A stretch of DNA of 64,000 nucleotides, from positions 140,122 through 204,121 of the forward strand of contig JACIYJ010000005.1 of assembly GCA_014360015.1 (NCBI GenBank), in the 5' to 3' direction. The position numbers were made by a program, and so were the translations under genes. The stretch comes from Candidatus Aminicenantota bacterium. GTDB lineage: Bacteria; Acidobacteriota; Aminicenantia; Aminicenantales; Saccharicenantaceae. This document shows, piece after piece, positions 27,243 through 36,253 of the stretch; position 1 is the stretch's first letter, and every line of letters starts with the position of its first letter. Below the pieces are notes generated by a model. The model had not been told where the DNA came from. It worked only from the letters and a program-made list of their open reading frames with translations, and did not search any database.

Positions 27243-28022
27243 ATGAAAAGACCCAGCATCATGGTTAGTTCCTTTGGTGTAATTAAAAAAATTGGGCTTT
27301 TTATTCTTCTGGCCTTATTTTTAGTTAATCTGACTTTGGCTGGCGAGCTCTGGCTTGGACTTCAAGGCGGACTCAGCCTACCTAACATCAAGGGAGGGAC
27401 TACCGAGCTCAGTCAGGGTTACACTTCAAGAAAAGCTCCCTTTTTTGGATTGGCTTTTGACTATGCCCTTTCACCGTCTTTCTCCCTGAGGACTGAAATT
27501 AACTATTCATCTCAGGGTGGTCAAAGAAACGGGATACAACCGATTTCTCCTGACCAGGCGGCCGGACTGCCACTTCCCCCGGGCACGACTATTTATGCCA
27601 ATTTTAATAACGAGACTATCTTAGATTATCTGGAAGTACCGCTAATAGCTGAACTAGTTATCGGAGAGGAAATAAAATATTTTGTCAATGGTGGCGCTTA
27701 TGCTGGTTATCGGGTTCGGGCTAAGACCATAACCAGCGGGACCAGTCTCCTTTATCTTGATCCTTCAGGCACTATGCCATTGGACCCAAATTTGCAGGTC
27801 TCTTTTGATGCCGAAACTGACGTCAGTCAGGAAATCAACCGCTGGAATTTTGGGCTGTGTGGTTCAATTGGAGTCAAAGTTCCATTCGGCACCGGACTGG
27901 TAGTTTTGAGCGGCCGGTTCAATTATGGACTCTCTAACATTCAATCTCACCCCGAAATTACCGGTAAGAATCATACCGGCGCCCTGATAATCTCCCTGAG
28001 CTATTTCTATCGGCTGAAATAG
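27243..28022 (+). CDS. Outer-membrane beta-barrel protein (PorT-like)
   Basis: Predicted exported barrel of 259 residues. The signal peptide ends near residue 37 (NLTLAGELW), then GLQGGLSLPNIKG opens a barrel of the type found in small Bacteroidetes-style PorT/OMP_b-brl_2 proteins. Alternating strands follow (SLRTEINYSSQGG, YFVNGGAYAGYRV, LSGRFNYGLSNI) and it ends in the C-terminal strand SYFYRLK. No enzymatic residues are seen; a structural or transport role is inferred. GGAGG lies 7 nt before the ATG. A TM2-domain gene follows after 69 nt. Confidence 0.75.
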   Translation: MKRPSIMVSSFGVIKKIGLFILLALFLVNLTLAGELWLGLQGGLSLPNIKGGTTELSQGYTSRKAPFFGLAFDYALSPSFSLRTEINYSSQGGQRNGIQPISPDQAAGLPLPPGTTIYANFNNETILDYLEVPLIAELVIGEEIKYFVNGGAYAGYRVRAKTITSGTSLLYLDPSGTMPLDPNLQVSFDAETDVSQEINRWNFGLCGSIGVKVPFGTGLVVLSGRFNYGLSNIQSHPEITGKNHTGALIISLSYFYRLK

Positions 28023-28091
28023 CTTTTGACTTTTACCAGATTTCTGGTTAGTTTAACATTAAAAGCAAATTCATCACTCAAAGGAGGCAGT

Positions 28092-28346
28092 ATGTCAGAA
28101 AAATCAAGGTTTGTGACTTTCTTACTCTGCTGGGTGTTCGGGATTTTTGGGGGACACCGTTTCTATGTCGGCAAGACCGGGACTGGAGTCATCTGGCTTC
28201 TAACTCTTGGCTGTCTGGGAATTGGTGTCCTGATTGACCTGATTTTTATTCTGCTCGGTAAGTTCTATGATGCCCAGAACAAACCAGTTCTGGCCTGGTT
28301 CAGAACCTGCGATGCTGAAGGCAAGGTGATCAGCTACGTTGTTTGA
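28092..28346 (+). CDS. TM2-domain membrane protein
   Basis: An 84-residue protein with the TM2 signature: [18 protein letters not shown], a first helix, then a second helix ([20 protein letters not shown]) with the conserved acidic residue in its middle. The role of TM2 proteins in bacteria is unclear. ATG 28092 is chosen because AAAGGAGG lies just upstream; the longer frame from 28026 has none. A G/C-rich hairpin follows at 28365. Confidence 0.88.
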   Translation: MSEKSRFVTFLLCWVFGIFGGHRFYVGKTGTGVIWLLTLGCLGIGVLIDLIFILLGKFYDAQNKPVLAWFRTCDAEGKVISYVV

Positions 28347-28351
28347 TTGGC

Positions 28352-28386
28352 AAAAAAAAGAGAGGGGGAGGGCTTGGACCCTCCCC
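28352..28386 (-). terminator. Terminator of the gdhA transcript (convergent region)
   Basis: GGGGAGGG (28365-28372) and CCCTCCCC (28379-28386) make a perfect 8-bp stem with a 6-nt loop. In the minus direction a run of eight Ts follows (28352-28359), so it best serves gdhA. On the plus strand the T-run is missing. Confidence 0.75.
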
Positions 28387-28426
28387 GGAGGGATTTTAGG
28401 TTAAGAAGGAAAACGGTTAAGGGTGC

Positions 28427-29719
28427 TCAGGCCGCCCGGCCCAATGCTCTCAGTGATTCAGCTACCCGTCCCACGGCTAAAACATAGGCCGCTTCTCTCA
28501 TCGGGAGCTGATGTTTTTCCATCAAAGCCACTATTTCATGAAAAGCTTTCTTCATCTTTTTCTCGAGTTTCTCAGTTACTTCTTCCTCGCTGAAGAAGTA
28601 TCTTTGCAAGTCCTGGACCCACTCAAGATAAGAAACTGTTACTCCTCCGGCGTTAGCCAGAATGTCGGGACAGACCAGCACTCCTTTCTCCACTAAGATC
28701 TCATCAGCTTCAGTGGTGGTAGGTCCGTTTGCTCCTTCCAGAATGATCTTAGCTTTAACCTGTCCAGCGTTGTTTTTATGAATCTGACCTTCAGTGGCTG
28801 CCGGGATCAAAATATCGCATTCCAGGGCGATAAGACTATCGTTGTCAATGGGCTCAGTTTCAGGGAAGTTGACCACCGAGCCGGTTTGCTTCACCTGTTT
28901 TTCCAGCTCGAAGGGATCGATTCCCTTATCACTGTAAATGCCACCAAAAATATCAGTTATGGCGATTATCTTACACCCAGCCTGGTGGACGAGCTTAGCG
29001 ATGGATGAGCCTACATTGCCAAAACCCAGAATGGCTACCTTCTTTCCTTCCAAGCTCATTCCTAAGTATTTAGCAGCTTCTTCCAGGACAAAGAATAGAC
29101 CCGTTCCTGTGGCCATGGCTCTTCCCTGAGAGCCCCAGAGATGGACTGGTTTGCCGGTGACCACTGCGGGCTCTAAATGGCCACAGGCCTGGCTGTAAGC
29201 ATCAGCAATCCAGGCCATGGTCTGGGCATTGGTGAACATATCCGGTGCCGGGACATCCTTGAAAGGACCGATAATGTCCCTGATGGCCAGAGTGTATTCT
29301 TTGGTCAGCTTGCGTAGCTCGTTTTCTGACATCTTAAGAGGATCGCAGATGACCGCACCTTTGCCGCCACCGAACGGCAGGTCGACAACGGCGCATTTCC
29401 AGGTCATCCAGGTGGCTAAGGCTTTGCATTCACTGAGCGTAGCGTTGGGGCTGAACCTGATCCCACCTTTGGCCGGTCCACGGACTGTCGAATGCTGAAC
29501 TCTAAAACCCGTGAATATTTCAGCCCGACCATCATCCATAGTGATCGGGAAGTGAACGATTAATTCTCTTTCCGGATGTTTCAGCCGCTGGTAAATCCAT
29601 GGTTCCAAGTCGAGAAAATTAGCAGCTTTTTCGAACTGCAGAGTGGCTTCAAAAAAGGGGTCGTATTCTTTGGTTTCAGGTATTGGATGAATGTAATGGA
29701 CTTTGGCTTTTTCCGGCAT
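28427..29719 (-). CDS. gdhA: Glutamate dehydrogenase
   Basis: NAD(P)-dependent enzyme of 430 residues linking glutamate and 2-oxoglutarate plus ammonia, a central step in amino-acid fermentation and nitrogen assimilation. Length and motifs match the hexameric ~420-residue class: the substrate site GGAKGG-like stretch (GPAKGGIRFSPNATLSE near 78), the catalytic lysine context PFGGGKGAVICDP near 113, and the Rossmann motif LGFGNVGSSIAKL near 225. AGGAG precedes the start. An 81-residue gene ends 12 nt upstream, and the pair sits behind a sigma-54-type promoter. Confidence 0.95.
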   Translation of the reverse strand: MPEKAKVHYIHPIPETKEYDPFFEATLQFEKAANFLDLEPWIYQRLKHPERELIVHFPITMDDGRAEIFTGFRVQHSTVRGPAKGGIRFSPNATLSECKALATWMTWKCAVVDLPFGGGKGAVICDPLKMSENELRKLTKEYTLAIRDIIGPFKDVPAPDMFTNAQTMAWIADAYSQACGHLEPAVVTGKPVHLWGSQGRAMATGTGLFFVLEEAAKYLGMSLEGKKVAILGFGNVGSSIAKLVHQAGCKIIAITDIFGGIYSDKGIDPFELEKQVKQTGSVVNFPETEPIDNDSLIALECDILIPAATEGQIHKNNAGQVKAKIILEGANGPTTTEADEILVEKGVLVCPDILANAGGVTVSYLEWVQDLQRYFFSEEEVTEKLEKKMKKAFHEIVALMEKHQLPMREAAYVLAVGRVAESLRALGRAA

Positions 29720-29731
29720 GGCTTCTCCTTT

Positions 29732-29977
29732 TTATGAAATTGCTTTGACCAAAAGCCTTAAGAGTTTTTCATAACCAGCTTTTTCAAACTGACTGATGGG
29801 AATTTTTTTATCCCGGTAATAAAGATAATGCGCGGTAATTTTTACTTTTTTATTCCTGGGCTGAGCCGCCTTTTTTGAAATCCGGTGTATATCGGGGAAT
29901 TTTATTATCTTGGCCTTTTCTTCGAATTGTTTTTCTTTTTCTGGGACTGTTTTTTTAAGGAAGATTACGTTTTTCAT
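29732..29977 (-). CDS. Hypothetical 81-residue basic protein upstream of gdhA
   Basis: Small, Lys-rich soluble protein (MKNVIFLKKTVPEKEKQF at the start, SQFEKAGYEKLLRLLVKAIS at the end). No family recognised. It ends 12 nt before gdhA and starts about 24 nt from a sigma-54 promoter, so it would be the first gene of a gdhA operon. GAAGG lies just before the ATG. A role tied to gdhA expression or activity is possible but unproven. Confidence 0.6.
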   Translation of the reverse strand: MKNVIFLKKTVPEKEKQFEEKAKIIKFPDIHRISKKAAQPRNKKVKITAHYLYYRDKKIPISQFEKAGYEKLLRLLVKAIS

Positions 29978-30000
29978 TCTTTTACCTTCGATTTTTTTGT

Positions 30001-30016
30001 TGCAATTATTATGCCA
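30001..30016 (-). promoter_or_regulatory. Sigma-54 promoter (-24/-12) for the 81-aa gene and gdhA
   Basis: On the minus strand the sequence reads TGGCA-TAATAA-TTGCA: GG and GC elements 12 nt apart, matching the sigma-54 consensus TGGCAC-N5-TTGCW at nearly every conserved position. It lies about 24 nt upstream of the 81-residue gene. The expected start site near 29990 gives a short leader that still holds the ribosome site. Confidence 0.75.
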
Positions 30017-30061
30017 GAGCTAAGTTGTTGATTATAAATAAAAAATATTTCGAAAGAAGTG

Positions 30062-30101
30062 TGACTATTGCAACTTGCAATAGTGCAAATTGCAATAGTC
30101 A
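30062..30101 (-). promoter_or_regulatory. Three-half-site palindromic array, probable activator binding site
   Basis: ACTATTGCAA (30064-30073), a single C, and TTGCAATAGT (30075-30084) make a perfect 21-bp palindrome. The same half-site TTGCAATAGT recurs at 30090-30099. The outer halves TGACTATTGCAA and TTGCAATAGTCA form a perfect 12-bp inverted repeat across 40 bp. It overlaps the stop codon of the NtrC-like gene and lies about 46-100 nt upstream of the sigma-54 promoter, the usual place for an enhancer site. Confidence 0.7.
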
Positions 30102-31469
30102 ATCTTTCCAGGATTTCATTTTGCGGAAAAGAGAGGAGGGATGAATGCCAAGAATCTTAGCGGCCTGACTCTTATTGTGGCCTGTAAGTTCCAGGACTTT
30201 TTTAATATAGCATTTTTCCAGATGATATAAAGTTGGTAACTCTCTACCTCTGGCTATTTGCTCCAAGATTTTATTTTCCGGAAGTTCTATTTCCTGCCTG
30301 ATTTCTTGCGGTAAGAACTGGAGCTGGATTTCTTCAGCCTGATAAAGGGACATAACCCGCTCTATTGTGTTTCTTAATTCCCGGACATTGCCCGGCCAGG
30401 AATAGTTCATCATGGCCTGAGCGGCGGCCGGCTCTATTCCTTTAAAATTTCTCTTTATTTCTCTGTTAAGCTCATCCATAAAGGATAAAGCCAGAGGGAT
30501 AATGTCTTCTTTTCTTTCGCGTAATGGCGGTATGTGAATTGGTACCACGTTCAAGCGGTAGAAAAGGTCAGAGCGAAAATTTCCTTTTTCAGTTTCTTTA
30601 GTCAGGTCCCGGTTGGTGGCGGCGATAATCCTGACATTAATCTTAATCGGTTGAGAACCACCCAGCCTGAAAAAAGTCCCATCTTCAATTACCCGCAGGA
30701 TTTTGGCTTGAAGGGCTAAGGACATATCTCCGATTTCGTCAAAGAAAACTGTTCCTTCATCGGCTTTTTCCAGAAGCCCGGTTTTTCTCTTTCGGGCATC
30801 GGTAAAAGCTCCGGCTTCGTAACCGAAAAGTTCACTTTCCAGCAGGGTTTCCGGGATGGCCGCGCAGTTAATAGCCACTATCGGTTTTTCAGCCCTCGGA
30901 CTGTGATAGTGGATGGCTCGGGCCAAAAGCTCTTTTCCGGTTCCGCTTTCGCCCTGAAGAAGAACCGTAGTCCTGTCAGATTGAGCCACCCGAGCCGCGA
31001 TATCCACCACCTGTTTCATTTTTTTGCTTTGAGCTACGATTTTTCCGAAGTAATAACGCTGCTTTTCTTTTTCAAGTTCTTCCAGAACTCTCAATCGCAA
31101 AGATAACGTTTCTAAAGCCCGCTGGACAGTGGTCTTGAGTTCGCTGAGCTTAAAAGGTTTCAGCAGATAATCATAAGCGCCCAGCTTCATAGCTTCCACA
31201 GCTTTTTCCAGGATTTCGTAAGCTGACATCATGATGACGATGATTTCCCGGTCTGTCTCTTTGATTTTCTTCAGAACTTCCAGGCCAGAAATTCCAGGAA
31301 GCACCAGGTCGAGAAGGATGAGGTGGGGGCGGAATTTCTCCAGAAGCTCTAAAGCTCTTTCACCAGAATCAGCCAGCAAGATTTCATAGCCTTCTTTTTC
31401 CAGGGCTTTTTTTAAATTATTAAGGGTCAGGATTTCATCATCCACGACCATTATCGAGAAGGTGCTCAT
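30099..31469 (-). CDS. NtrC-family sigma-54-dependent response regulator
   Basis: Transcription activator of 456 residues. It has a receiver domain (1-120) with phospho-acceptor Asp54 in LILLDLVLPG, an AAA+ domain with Walker A GESGTGKE near 170 and Walker B GTVFFDEIGDM, then a Fis-type helix-turn-helix at the C-terminus (NKSQAAKILGIHPSSLFRKM). The sigma-54 contact loop reads GAFTDA rather than GAFTGA, a variant I believe occurs naturally in other members. The start overlaps the stop of the sensor-kinase gene by 4 nt, so they form a pair. Its likely target is the sigma-54 promoter immediately downstream. Confidence 0.94.
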   Translation of the reverse strand: MSTFSIMVVDDEILTLNNLKKALEKEGYEILLADSGERALELLEKFRPHLILLDLVLPGISGLEVLKKIKETDREIIVIMMSAYEILEKAVEAMKLGAYDYLLKPFKLSELKTTVQRALETLSLRLRVLEELEKEKQRYYFGKIVAQSKKMKQVVDIAARVAQSDRTTVLLQGESGTGKELLARAIHYHSPRAEKPIVAINCAAIPETLLESELFGYEAGAFTDARKRKTGLLEKADEGTVFFDEIGDMSLALQAKILRVIEDGTFFRLGGSQPIKINVRIIAATNRDLTKETEKGNFRSDLFYRLNVVPIHIPPLRERKEDIIPLALSFMDELNREIKRNFKGIEPAAAQAMMNYSWPGNVRELRNTIERVMSLYQAEEIQLQFLPQEIRQEIELPENKILEQIARGRELPTLYHLEKCYIKKVLELTGHNKSQAAKILGIHPSSLFRKMKSWKD

Positions 31470-33595
31470 GTGATAACCTCCTCTTTTTTTCCCTGGAGTC
31501 TTCCTTTCTGTCTTGTCGGCAGAATGATGGTAAAAGTCGTCCCTTTCCCTGGTTGACTTTTGACCTGGATATCTCCGTTATGACTTTTAATGTAAGACAA
31601 ACTTATGCTTAAACCAAGACCAGTGCCCTGGCTTTTTTTGGTAGTGAAAAACGGGTCGAAAATTTTCTTCAGATTTTCAGGTGGGATACCTACTCCTGTG
31701 TCAGAGATATCAATCTGGATGAAATCTTCAAACTTAATTTTTGATGTTTCAACACTGAGTCGGCCGCCGTCAGGCATGGCCTGAGCTGCATTGATCAGGA
31801 TGTTGGTCAGGACCTGTCTGATCTGGTTCAGGTCAGCGGTGATCGGTGGAAGCTGCGGATAAAATTTTTGTTCTATTTTTACTTTTTTGAAGAGGGGCTG
31901 ATGGCTGAGAAAAGACAGTGTATCTTCAATGAGCTGGTTGATGTTAACCTTAGTAAACTGGGGTGGGGCCGGCCGGGCAAAATTGAGTAGACCACGAATG
32001 GTCTGAGAAATTCTGTAAACATTGTCCAGAACAACCTCGATTTGCTGTTTTTTCTGAGGGTCCGGTGTTTCTTCAAGAAGGATTTCCAGGAAAGAAGAAA
32101 TACCCAGCAGAGGATTGTTGATTTCATGGGCCGCGCCGAGAGCTAACTGACTTAAAGCCGAAAGCTTTTCATACTCAGCCAGTTTAGCCCGCAGCTTTTC
32201 TTTTTCGGTCACATTCTCCACGAGTATGGTTATGCCCAGGAGGCGGTTGTCACCATTGAGAATTGGGAAAAGGGACAGGTTGAAATATTCTTCTCCATGG
32301 CCCCGGTCGAGTTTTCTGGCCAAAAGCTGCCGGGCAACTGATTCTCTGACAACGCGATAGAAGGCTTCTTCGATTTCTTTATCTTTGAGTACCGGAGCAA
32401 TTTCAAAGATAGAGGCTCCCCTCTGAATTTCTTCCAGTTCAAAGATAGTCTTAAAATGTTTGTTGAAATGAGTGATCCGGCCTTCGAGGTCAGTTCCCAC
32501 CAATCCTAAGGAAATACTGTCTATAAGATGCATGATGTATTGTTCAGACAGCTGGAGTTCTCGGGCCAGACGGTCACTCTCGATGATTTTATTTTCTAAC
32601 TCTTTGTTGATCAGATCGAGCTGCCGACGTCTTTCCCGGCATTCATCCAGAGCTCTGGCCAGGTTGGAGGTCAGCTTCTGAAGGAGAGAAGTTACTCTTC
32701 TTGAATAGAGATTGGAAATAATTACCAGAAAAAGGAATGAAGGTATAAAGAAATACAGGATTATCCGGTTAAACCGATGAACCGGAAGCAGAGCCTCCTT
32801 GAGGTCCATTTCCGAAGCTAAATAGATGTTGGTTCCGGGAAGGCGCTGATAAGCACAGAGGACTTCCTGACCGCGATAATCGATATGAGTAATTACCCCA
32901 TTTTCTCCTTTATGCGGGTTGATTTCTCCGGCAAAAGCTTTTTCGGCAAAAGGGAAAGCGCCCAGTTTGGTCGGAGAGAGAATCAAGCCTTCTGAGCTCA
33001 GCAAGAATAATTCGCTGGTTTTACCCACCCTTAGGTCTGAAAGCAAGCCATATAAATAATTCAGGTTAAGAGAGGCGCCCAGGACTCCGATTATTTTTCC
33101 CTGAACGTTCAAGATCGGCTGGGAAATGATCATCACGTTGGTGCCGGTTATATCAGAGAAGAAAATATCAGAAATGAAAGCCTGGCCCCTCACTGAAACC
33201 CGGAAATAATTCCGGTCAGAAATGTTGCCCTGAAGTACCCGGTTATAAGACTGAATTATCTGGCCATCAAGGTCGGCAATGAAAATGAAATCGTACCATT
33301 TTTTTTCTTGAATGAGACTGAGGAAAAGTTTTTCTTTATCACCCAGGCATTTGAGGTCAGGGCAATCTAACCTGGCAACTGAACCGAGGTCGATCAATCG
33401 GTCCTGAAGGAAAAGCTGGATAGTTTTGATATTCTCCTGAACAGCTCCGGCCAGCTGCTGATTAATCTGATTTTTGATGAGTCGGGAAATTTCCAGGTCC
33501 ACGACCACCAGCAGAAGGATAAAAGGCAGAGCAAAAAAAACTAAGGTCAGAAGGGTATTCCTGGTGGTCAGTTTTTTAAAATATTTTGAAGCCAA
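31466..33595 (-). CDS. Membrane sensor histidine kinase (Cache-PAS-HisKA)
   Basis: Sensor kinase of 709 residues. One transmembrane segment at about 15-35, a periplasmic Cache-like domain (to about 270, with [17 protein letters not shown]), a second transmembrane segment near 280-297, coiled coil, PAS domain (about 350-455), HisKA with His in AAHEINNPL, and an HATPase domain ([26 protein letters not shown]). The Cache domain suggests it senses a small extracellular molecule such as an amino or organic acid. Starts with TTG at 33593-33595; AGGAG is 9-10 nt upstream. Overlaps the regulator gene by 4 nt. Confidence 0.93.
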   Translation of the reverse strand: MASKYFKKLTTRNTLLTLVFFALPFILLLVVVDLEISRLIKNQINQQLAGAVQENIKTIQLFLQDRLIDLGSVARLDCPDLKCLGDKEKLFLSLIQEKKWYDFIFIADLDGQIIQSYNRVLQGNISDRNYFRVSVRGQAFISDIFFSDITGTNVMIISQPILNVQGKIIGVLGASLNLNYLYGLLSDLRVGKTSELFLLSSEGLILSPTKLGAFPFAEKAFAGEINPHKGENGVITHIDYRGQEVLCAYQRLPGTNIYLASEMDLKEALLPVHRFNRIILYFFIPSFLFLVIISNLYSRRVTSLLQKLTSNLARALDECRERRRQLDLINKELENKIIESDRLARELQLSEQYIMHLIDSISLGLVGTDLEGRITHFNKHFKTIFELEEIQRGASIFEIAPVLKDKEIEEAFYRVVRESVARQLLARKLDRGHGEEYFNLSLFPILNGDNRLLGITILVENVTEKEKLRAKLAEYEKLSALSQLALGAAHEINNPLLGISSFLEILLEETPDPQKKQQIEVVLDNVYRISQTIRGLLNFARPAPPQFTKVNINQLIEDTLSFLSHQPLFKKVKIEQKFYPQLPPITADLNQIRQVLTNILINAAQAMPDGGRLSVETSKIKFEDFIQIDISDTGVGIPPENLKKIFDPFFTTKKSQGTGLGLSISLSYIKSHNGDIQVKSQPGKGTTFTIILPTRQKGRLQGKKEEVIT

Positions 33596-33661
33596 ATATG
33601 AATAACTCCTGTTTATATAATTTTAACAAAAAAAATTTATCCTTTCATAAACTTTGATCTT

Positions 33662-34396
33662 TCAGAAATCTATATAACTCAGGGTTCGTGGTTTTTCTTC
33701 AAGATGAAAAATAATTATGGCCTGGAAAACTTTCCCCAGATTTTTCCAGTCTTCAGGTTTCAGGTTAAAGCCGGGTGGCTCAGTTGGTGGATTCTTCTTC
33801 ATCCAGTCTATGGCGGTCTGCATCAATGGGCTGATTTCGATCTTTTTCTCGCTGGCACAGCTCTGGCAAAGCACCCCTTCTTTCTGCGGATCGAGCCAGC
33901 TGGCGGTTTTAACAATCTTACGGCATTTCTGGCAGGTCTTGAAGTCAGGCAAGATTCCATTAATCTTTAAAAACCAGAGTTCAAAGTATCTGGTGACATA
34001 TTCAATGGCGCGGCCTGTTTTCGCCGCTTTCAAGATAATCCAGAGAAGGCGATAAAGGAGTTCTTCTTTAGCCCGGTAAGGGGAAAATTTTTCGGTGAGC
34101 TCGGCGATGTAAGAGAAAGCATAGGAGATCTTAAGGTCCTGTAAAAGTTCAAAGGCAGATTCTATCAGGTCGCAATTGCTGATGGTTACAAAATCGTGTT
34201 TCTCTTTTTCATAGTAAAAGATTTTGACCGCAGAGAACGGCTCCAAGCTGCTGCCGAACCGATTGTTGAACTTTCGGGCTCCTTTAGCTATCCCTCTGAC
34301 CAGCCCTTTTTCCCGGCTAAAAAAAACTACCAATTTATCCTGCTCAGCAAAATTCTGAGTTCTGAGGATGATGGCTTCAGACTGGTCTATTGGCAT
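33662..34396 (-). CDS. recO: DNA repair protein RecO
   Basis: A 244-residue recombination mediator that helps load RecA with RecF/RecR. The N-terminal OB fold opens with SEAIILRTQNFAEQDKLVVF, and the helical C-terminal half carries the zinc pairs CQKC and CQSC near 160-185. Length is typical. It follows the RodZ-like gene by 53 nt and may be transcribed with it. Confidence 0.93.
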   Translation of the reverse strand: MPIDQSEAIILRTQNFAEQDKLVVFFSREKGLVRGIAKGARKFNNRFGSSLEPFSAVKIFYYEKEKHDFVTISNCDLIESAFELLQDLKISYAFSYIAELTEKFSPYRAKEELLYRLLWIILKAAKTGRAIEYVTRYFELWFLKINGILPDFKTCQKCRKIVKTASWLDPQKEGVLCQSCASEKKIEISPLMQTAIDWMKKNPPTEPPGFNLKPEDWKNLGKVFQAIIIFHLEEKPRTLSYIDF

Positions 34397-34449
34397 GGGT
34401 TACCCGCTTTAATCCTGACCTTGAAATCAAGGGATCAAAAAGTTTGCTG

Positions 34450-35235
34450 TTATTCGGGTGGTTTGTCCTGGAGGAGAAACTGTTCCAGATTATCCCTGGT
34501 TATTTTGATGTTTTTAACCACTGCCCCTCTTTTTCCGAAAGGTTTTCCTGCTTTGCCGTTAAGGGTAAAACTCACTCCACCGGCATTGCCCAGGTTGATA
34601 ATCAGTTCAGACTGGGCTTTGACCGAAGTCTTAAAACCTCCAATCTTTAGGCCGTCCATTACCAGATTACCGTCAGCATAAACCTGAATCCAGCAATCTT
34701 CATTAAAGGTTAAATCTAAGTTCAGTCCTTCGTATTCCGGAACCGCCGGTGCTGATTGGACAGCTTCAGGTTTTGGTTGAGGTGGAGTTTGTTCTGCTGG
34801 GATAATCGGAGTAGCCTGGGTTTGCTGACTGGCTTTTCTGGCTTCGATGTTTTTCTGGGAACCTTTGATCGAAAGATAAATAAGAACCACGAGAAGAACC
34901 AGGACAATTACCGTGAGTGATATCCAGACCATTTTGTCTATTTTAAGCCATTCAGCCTTCCCTTTGGTTTTAATCGGTTGGGTAACTGGAGCTTCGGTTG
35001 GTAGCAGTCCCGATTCTTGGTACTTTGGTAGCCAGTCGGAAGGATTCAGACCTATGGAGACAAGATAAGCCTTCAGAATTTGACGGGTGAAGAAACCACC
35101 AGGCAGCAGGTCAAGCCGGTCGTTTTCGATAGCTTCCAGGTATCGGAGACCGATCTTAGTCTGGAGGGAAATATCTTTCAAAGAAATGCCCTTCTTTTCT
35201 CTTTCCTGTTGTAGCTGTTTACCTAAGCTTTCCAT
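34450..35235 (-). CDS. rodZ: RodZ-like membrane protein with N-terminal HTH
   Basis: Cell-shape protein of 261 residues. The helix-turn-helix of RodZ type (KGISLKDISLQTKIGLRYLE) is at about 15-70, one transmembrane segment at about 103-123, a Gln/Pro-rich linker, and a C-terminal DUF4115 beta domain (DLTFNEDCWIQVYADGNLV) in the periplasm. RodZ links MreB to the wall machinery. It follows ftsX after 118 nt, placing it with cell-division genes. The DUF4115 domain makes RodZ more likely than an ordinary regulator. Confidence 0.85.
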   Translation of the reverse strand: MESLGKQLQQEREKKGISLKDISLQTKIGLRYLEAIENDRLDLLPGGFFTRQILKAYLVSIGLNPSDWLPKYQESGLLPTEAPVTQPIKTKGKAEWLKIDKMVWISLTVIVLVLLVVLIYLSIKGSQKNIEARKASQQTQATPIIPAEQTPPQPKPEAVQSAPAVPEYEGLNLDLTFNEDCWIQVYADGNLVMDGLKIGGFKTSVKAQSELIINLGNAGGVSFTLNGKAGKPFGKRGAVVKNIKITRDNLEQFLLQDKPPE

Positions 35236-35353
35236 AATCCCAAATAGATTTTAAATAAATGAGAAAAACCAGTCAAACAATTTTTTCTTTCAGGCTAAAG
35301 GAAATAGTGTTCAGGGCAATAAGATTAAGGAGTCTTATTGGTAGAGGGTATGT

Positions 35354-36253
35354 TCAGACTCTGAGGAATCTGGAAACAGAAGTCACGCTACCTAAGGTTC
35401 CGATGACCGCTCCTCCGGTTATCAGCCAGGTCAATTGCTCTGTAGTCAGGGGACGCAGAGCAAGAAGTTCCTTAGCTGCTCCGAGAGAGCTACCCACGTA
35501 GATGGGAAAAATTTTTATTAGGAGAAAAAGAATGAAGATAGAAATTAGGCTGCCGAGCAGGCCCAGGACAAAGCCTTCGATCAGAAATGGGATCCGGATA
35601 AAAGTATTGGTAGCTCCAACTAAACGCAGGATTTCGATTTCATTCTTTCGGGCAAAGACGTTCAACCTGACCACGTTGGAGATGATGAAGAAAGAAGCCA
35701 TGATCAGGATTCCGCCCAAGAAAAAGCCGATGGCTTTGACTATCCGGCTGAGTGACTCCATTTTTTCTACCCATTCCTGGTTGAACTGGACATCGATCAC
35801 ACCTTTAAGGTGTCTGATGTTTTCTATAAAGCTGGTGATGGCCGTCAGACTCATGGTCTTCTTTTTCAGTCTGACTTCGTAAGAGGGCGGAAAGGGATTG
35901 GATTGGAGATGATCCAGAATATCTTTTAACTCGGGGAAACTGGCAGTGAAGCGTTTGAGGGCTTCATCTGAGGACACATAGGCTACCTGGTCCACCAGAG
36001 AAGAAGTCAGGATTTGAGATTTAATGAACTCCAGGTCTTCTGATTTCAGATTCTTGTCGAGAAAAAAAGATATGGCTAAATTGTTGGATAGCTGTTCGCC
36101 AAGATAGGTTAGATTGTTAGACAGAGCCAGAAAAATTCCGATGATCAGAAAGGAAAAGCCGATGATTAGGACCGAGATAAAATTCCGACCGCGGAAGTTC
36201 CACAGATTATTACCGGCTGCTTTGAAGAGATAGCCCAGCTGCCTGAAAATCAC
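35354..36253 (-). CDS. ftsX: Cell division protein FtsX
   Basis: Permease-like partner of FtsE, 299 residues. Transmembrane segments are near 22-45, 175-200, 225-250 and 270-295 with a large extracellular loop between the first two, the FtsX layout. Motifs include LSNNLTYLGEQLSNNLAIS and EIEILRLVGATNTFIRIPF. The complex regulates wall hydrolases at the septum. The start overlaps the ftsE stop by 4 nt, showing tight coupling. Confidence 0.94.
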   Translation of the reverse strand: MIFRQLGYLFKAAGNNLWNFRGRNFISVLIIGFSFLIIGIFLALSNNLTYLGEQLSNNLAISFFLDKNLKSEDLEFIKSQILTSSLVDQVAYVSSDEALKRFTASFPELKDILDHLQSNPFPPSYEVRLKKKTMSLTAITSFIENIRHLKGVIDVQFNQEWVEKMESLSRIVKAIGFFLGGILIMASFFIISNVVRLNVFARKNEIEILRLVGATNTFIRIPFLIEGFVLGLLGSLISIFILFLLIKIFPIYVGSSLGAAKELLALRPLTTEQLTWLITGGAVIGTLGSVTSVSRFLRV

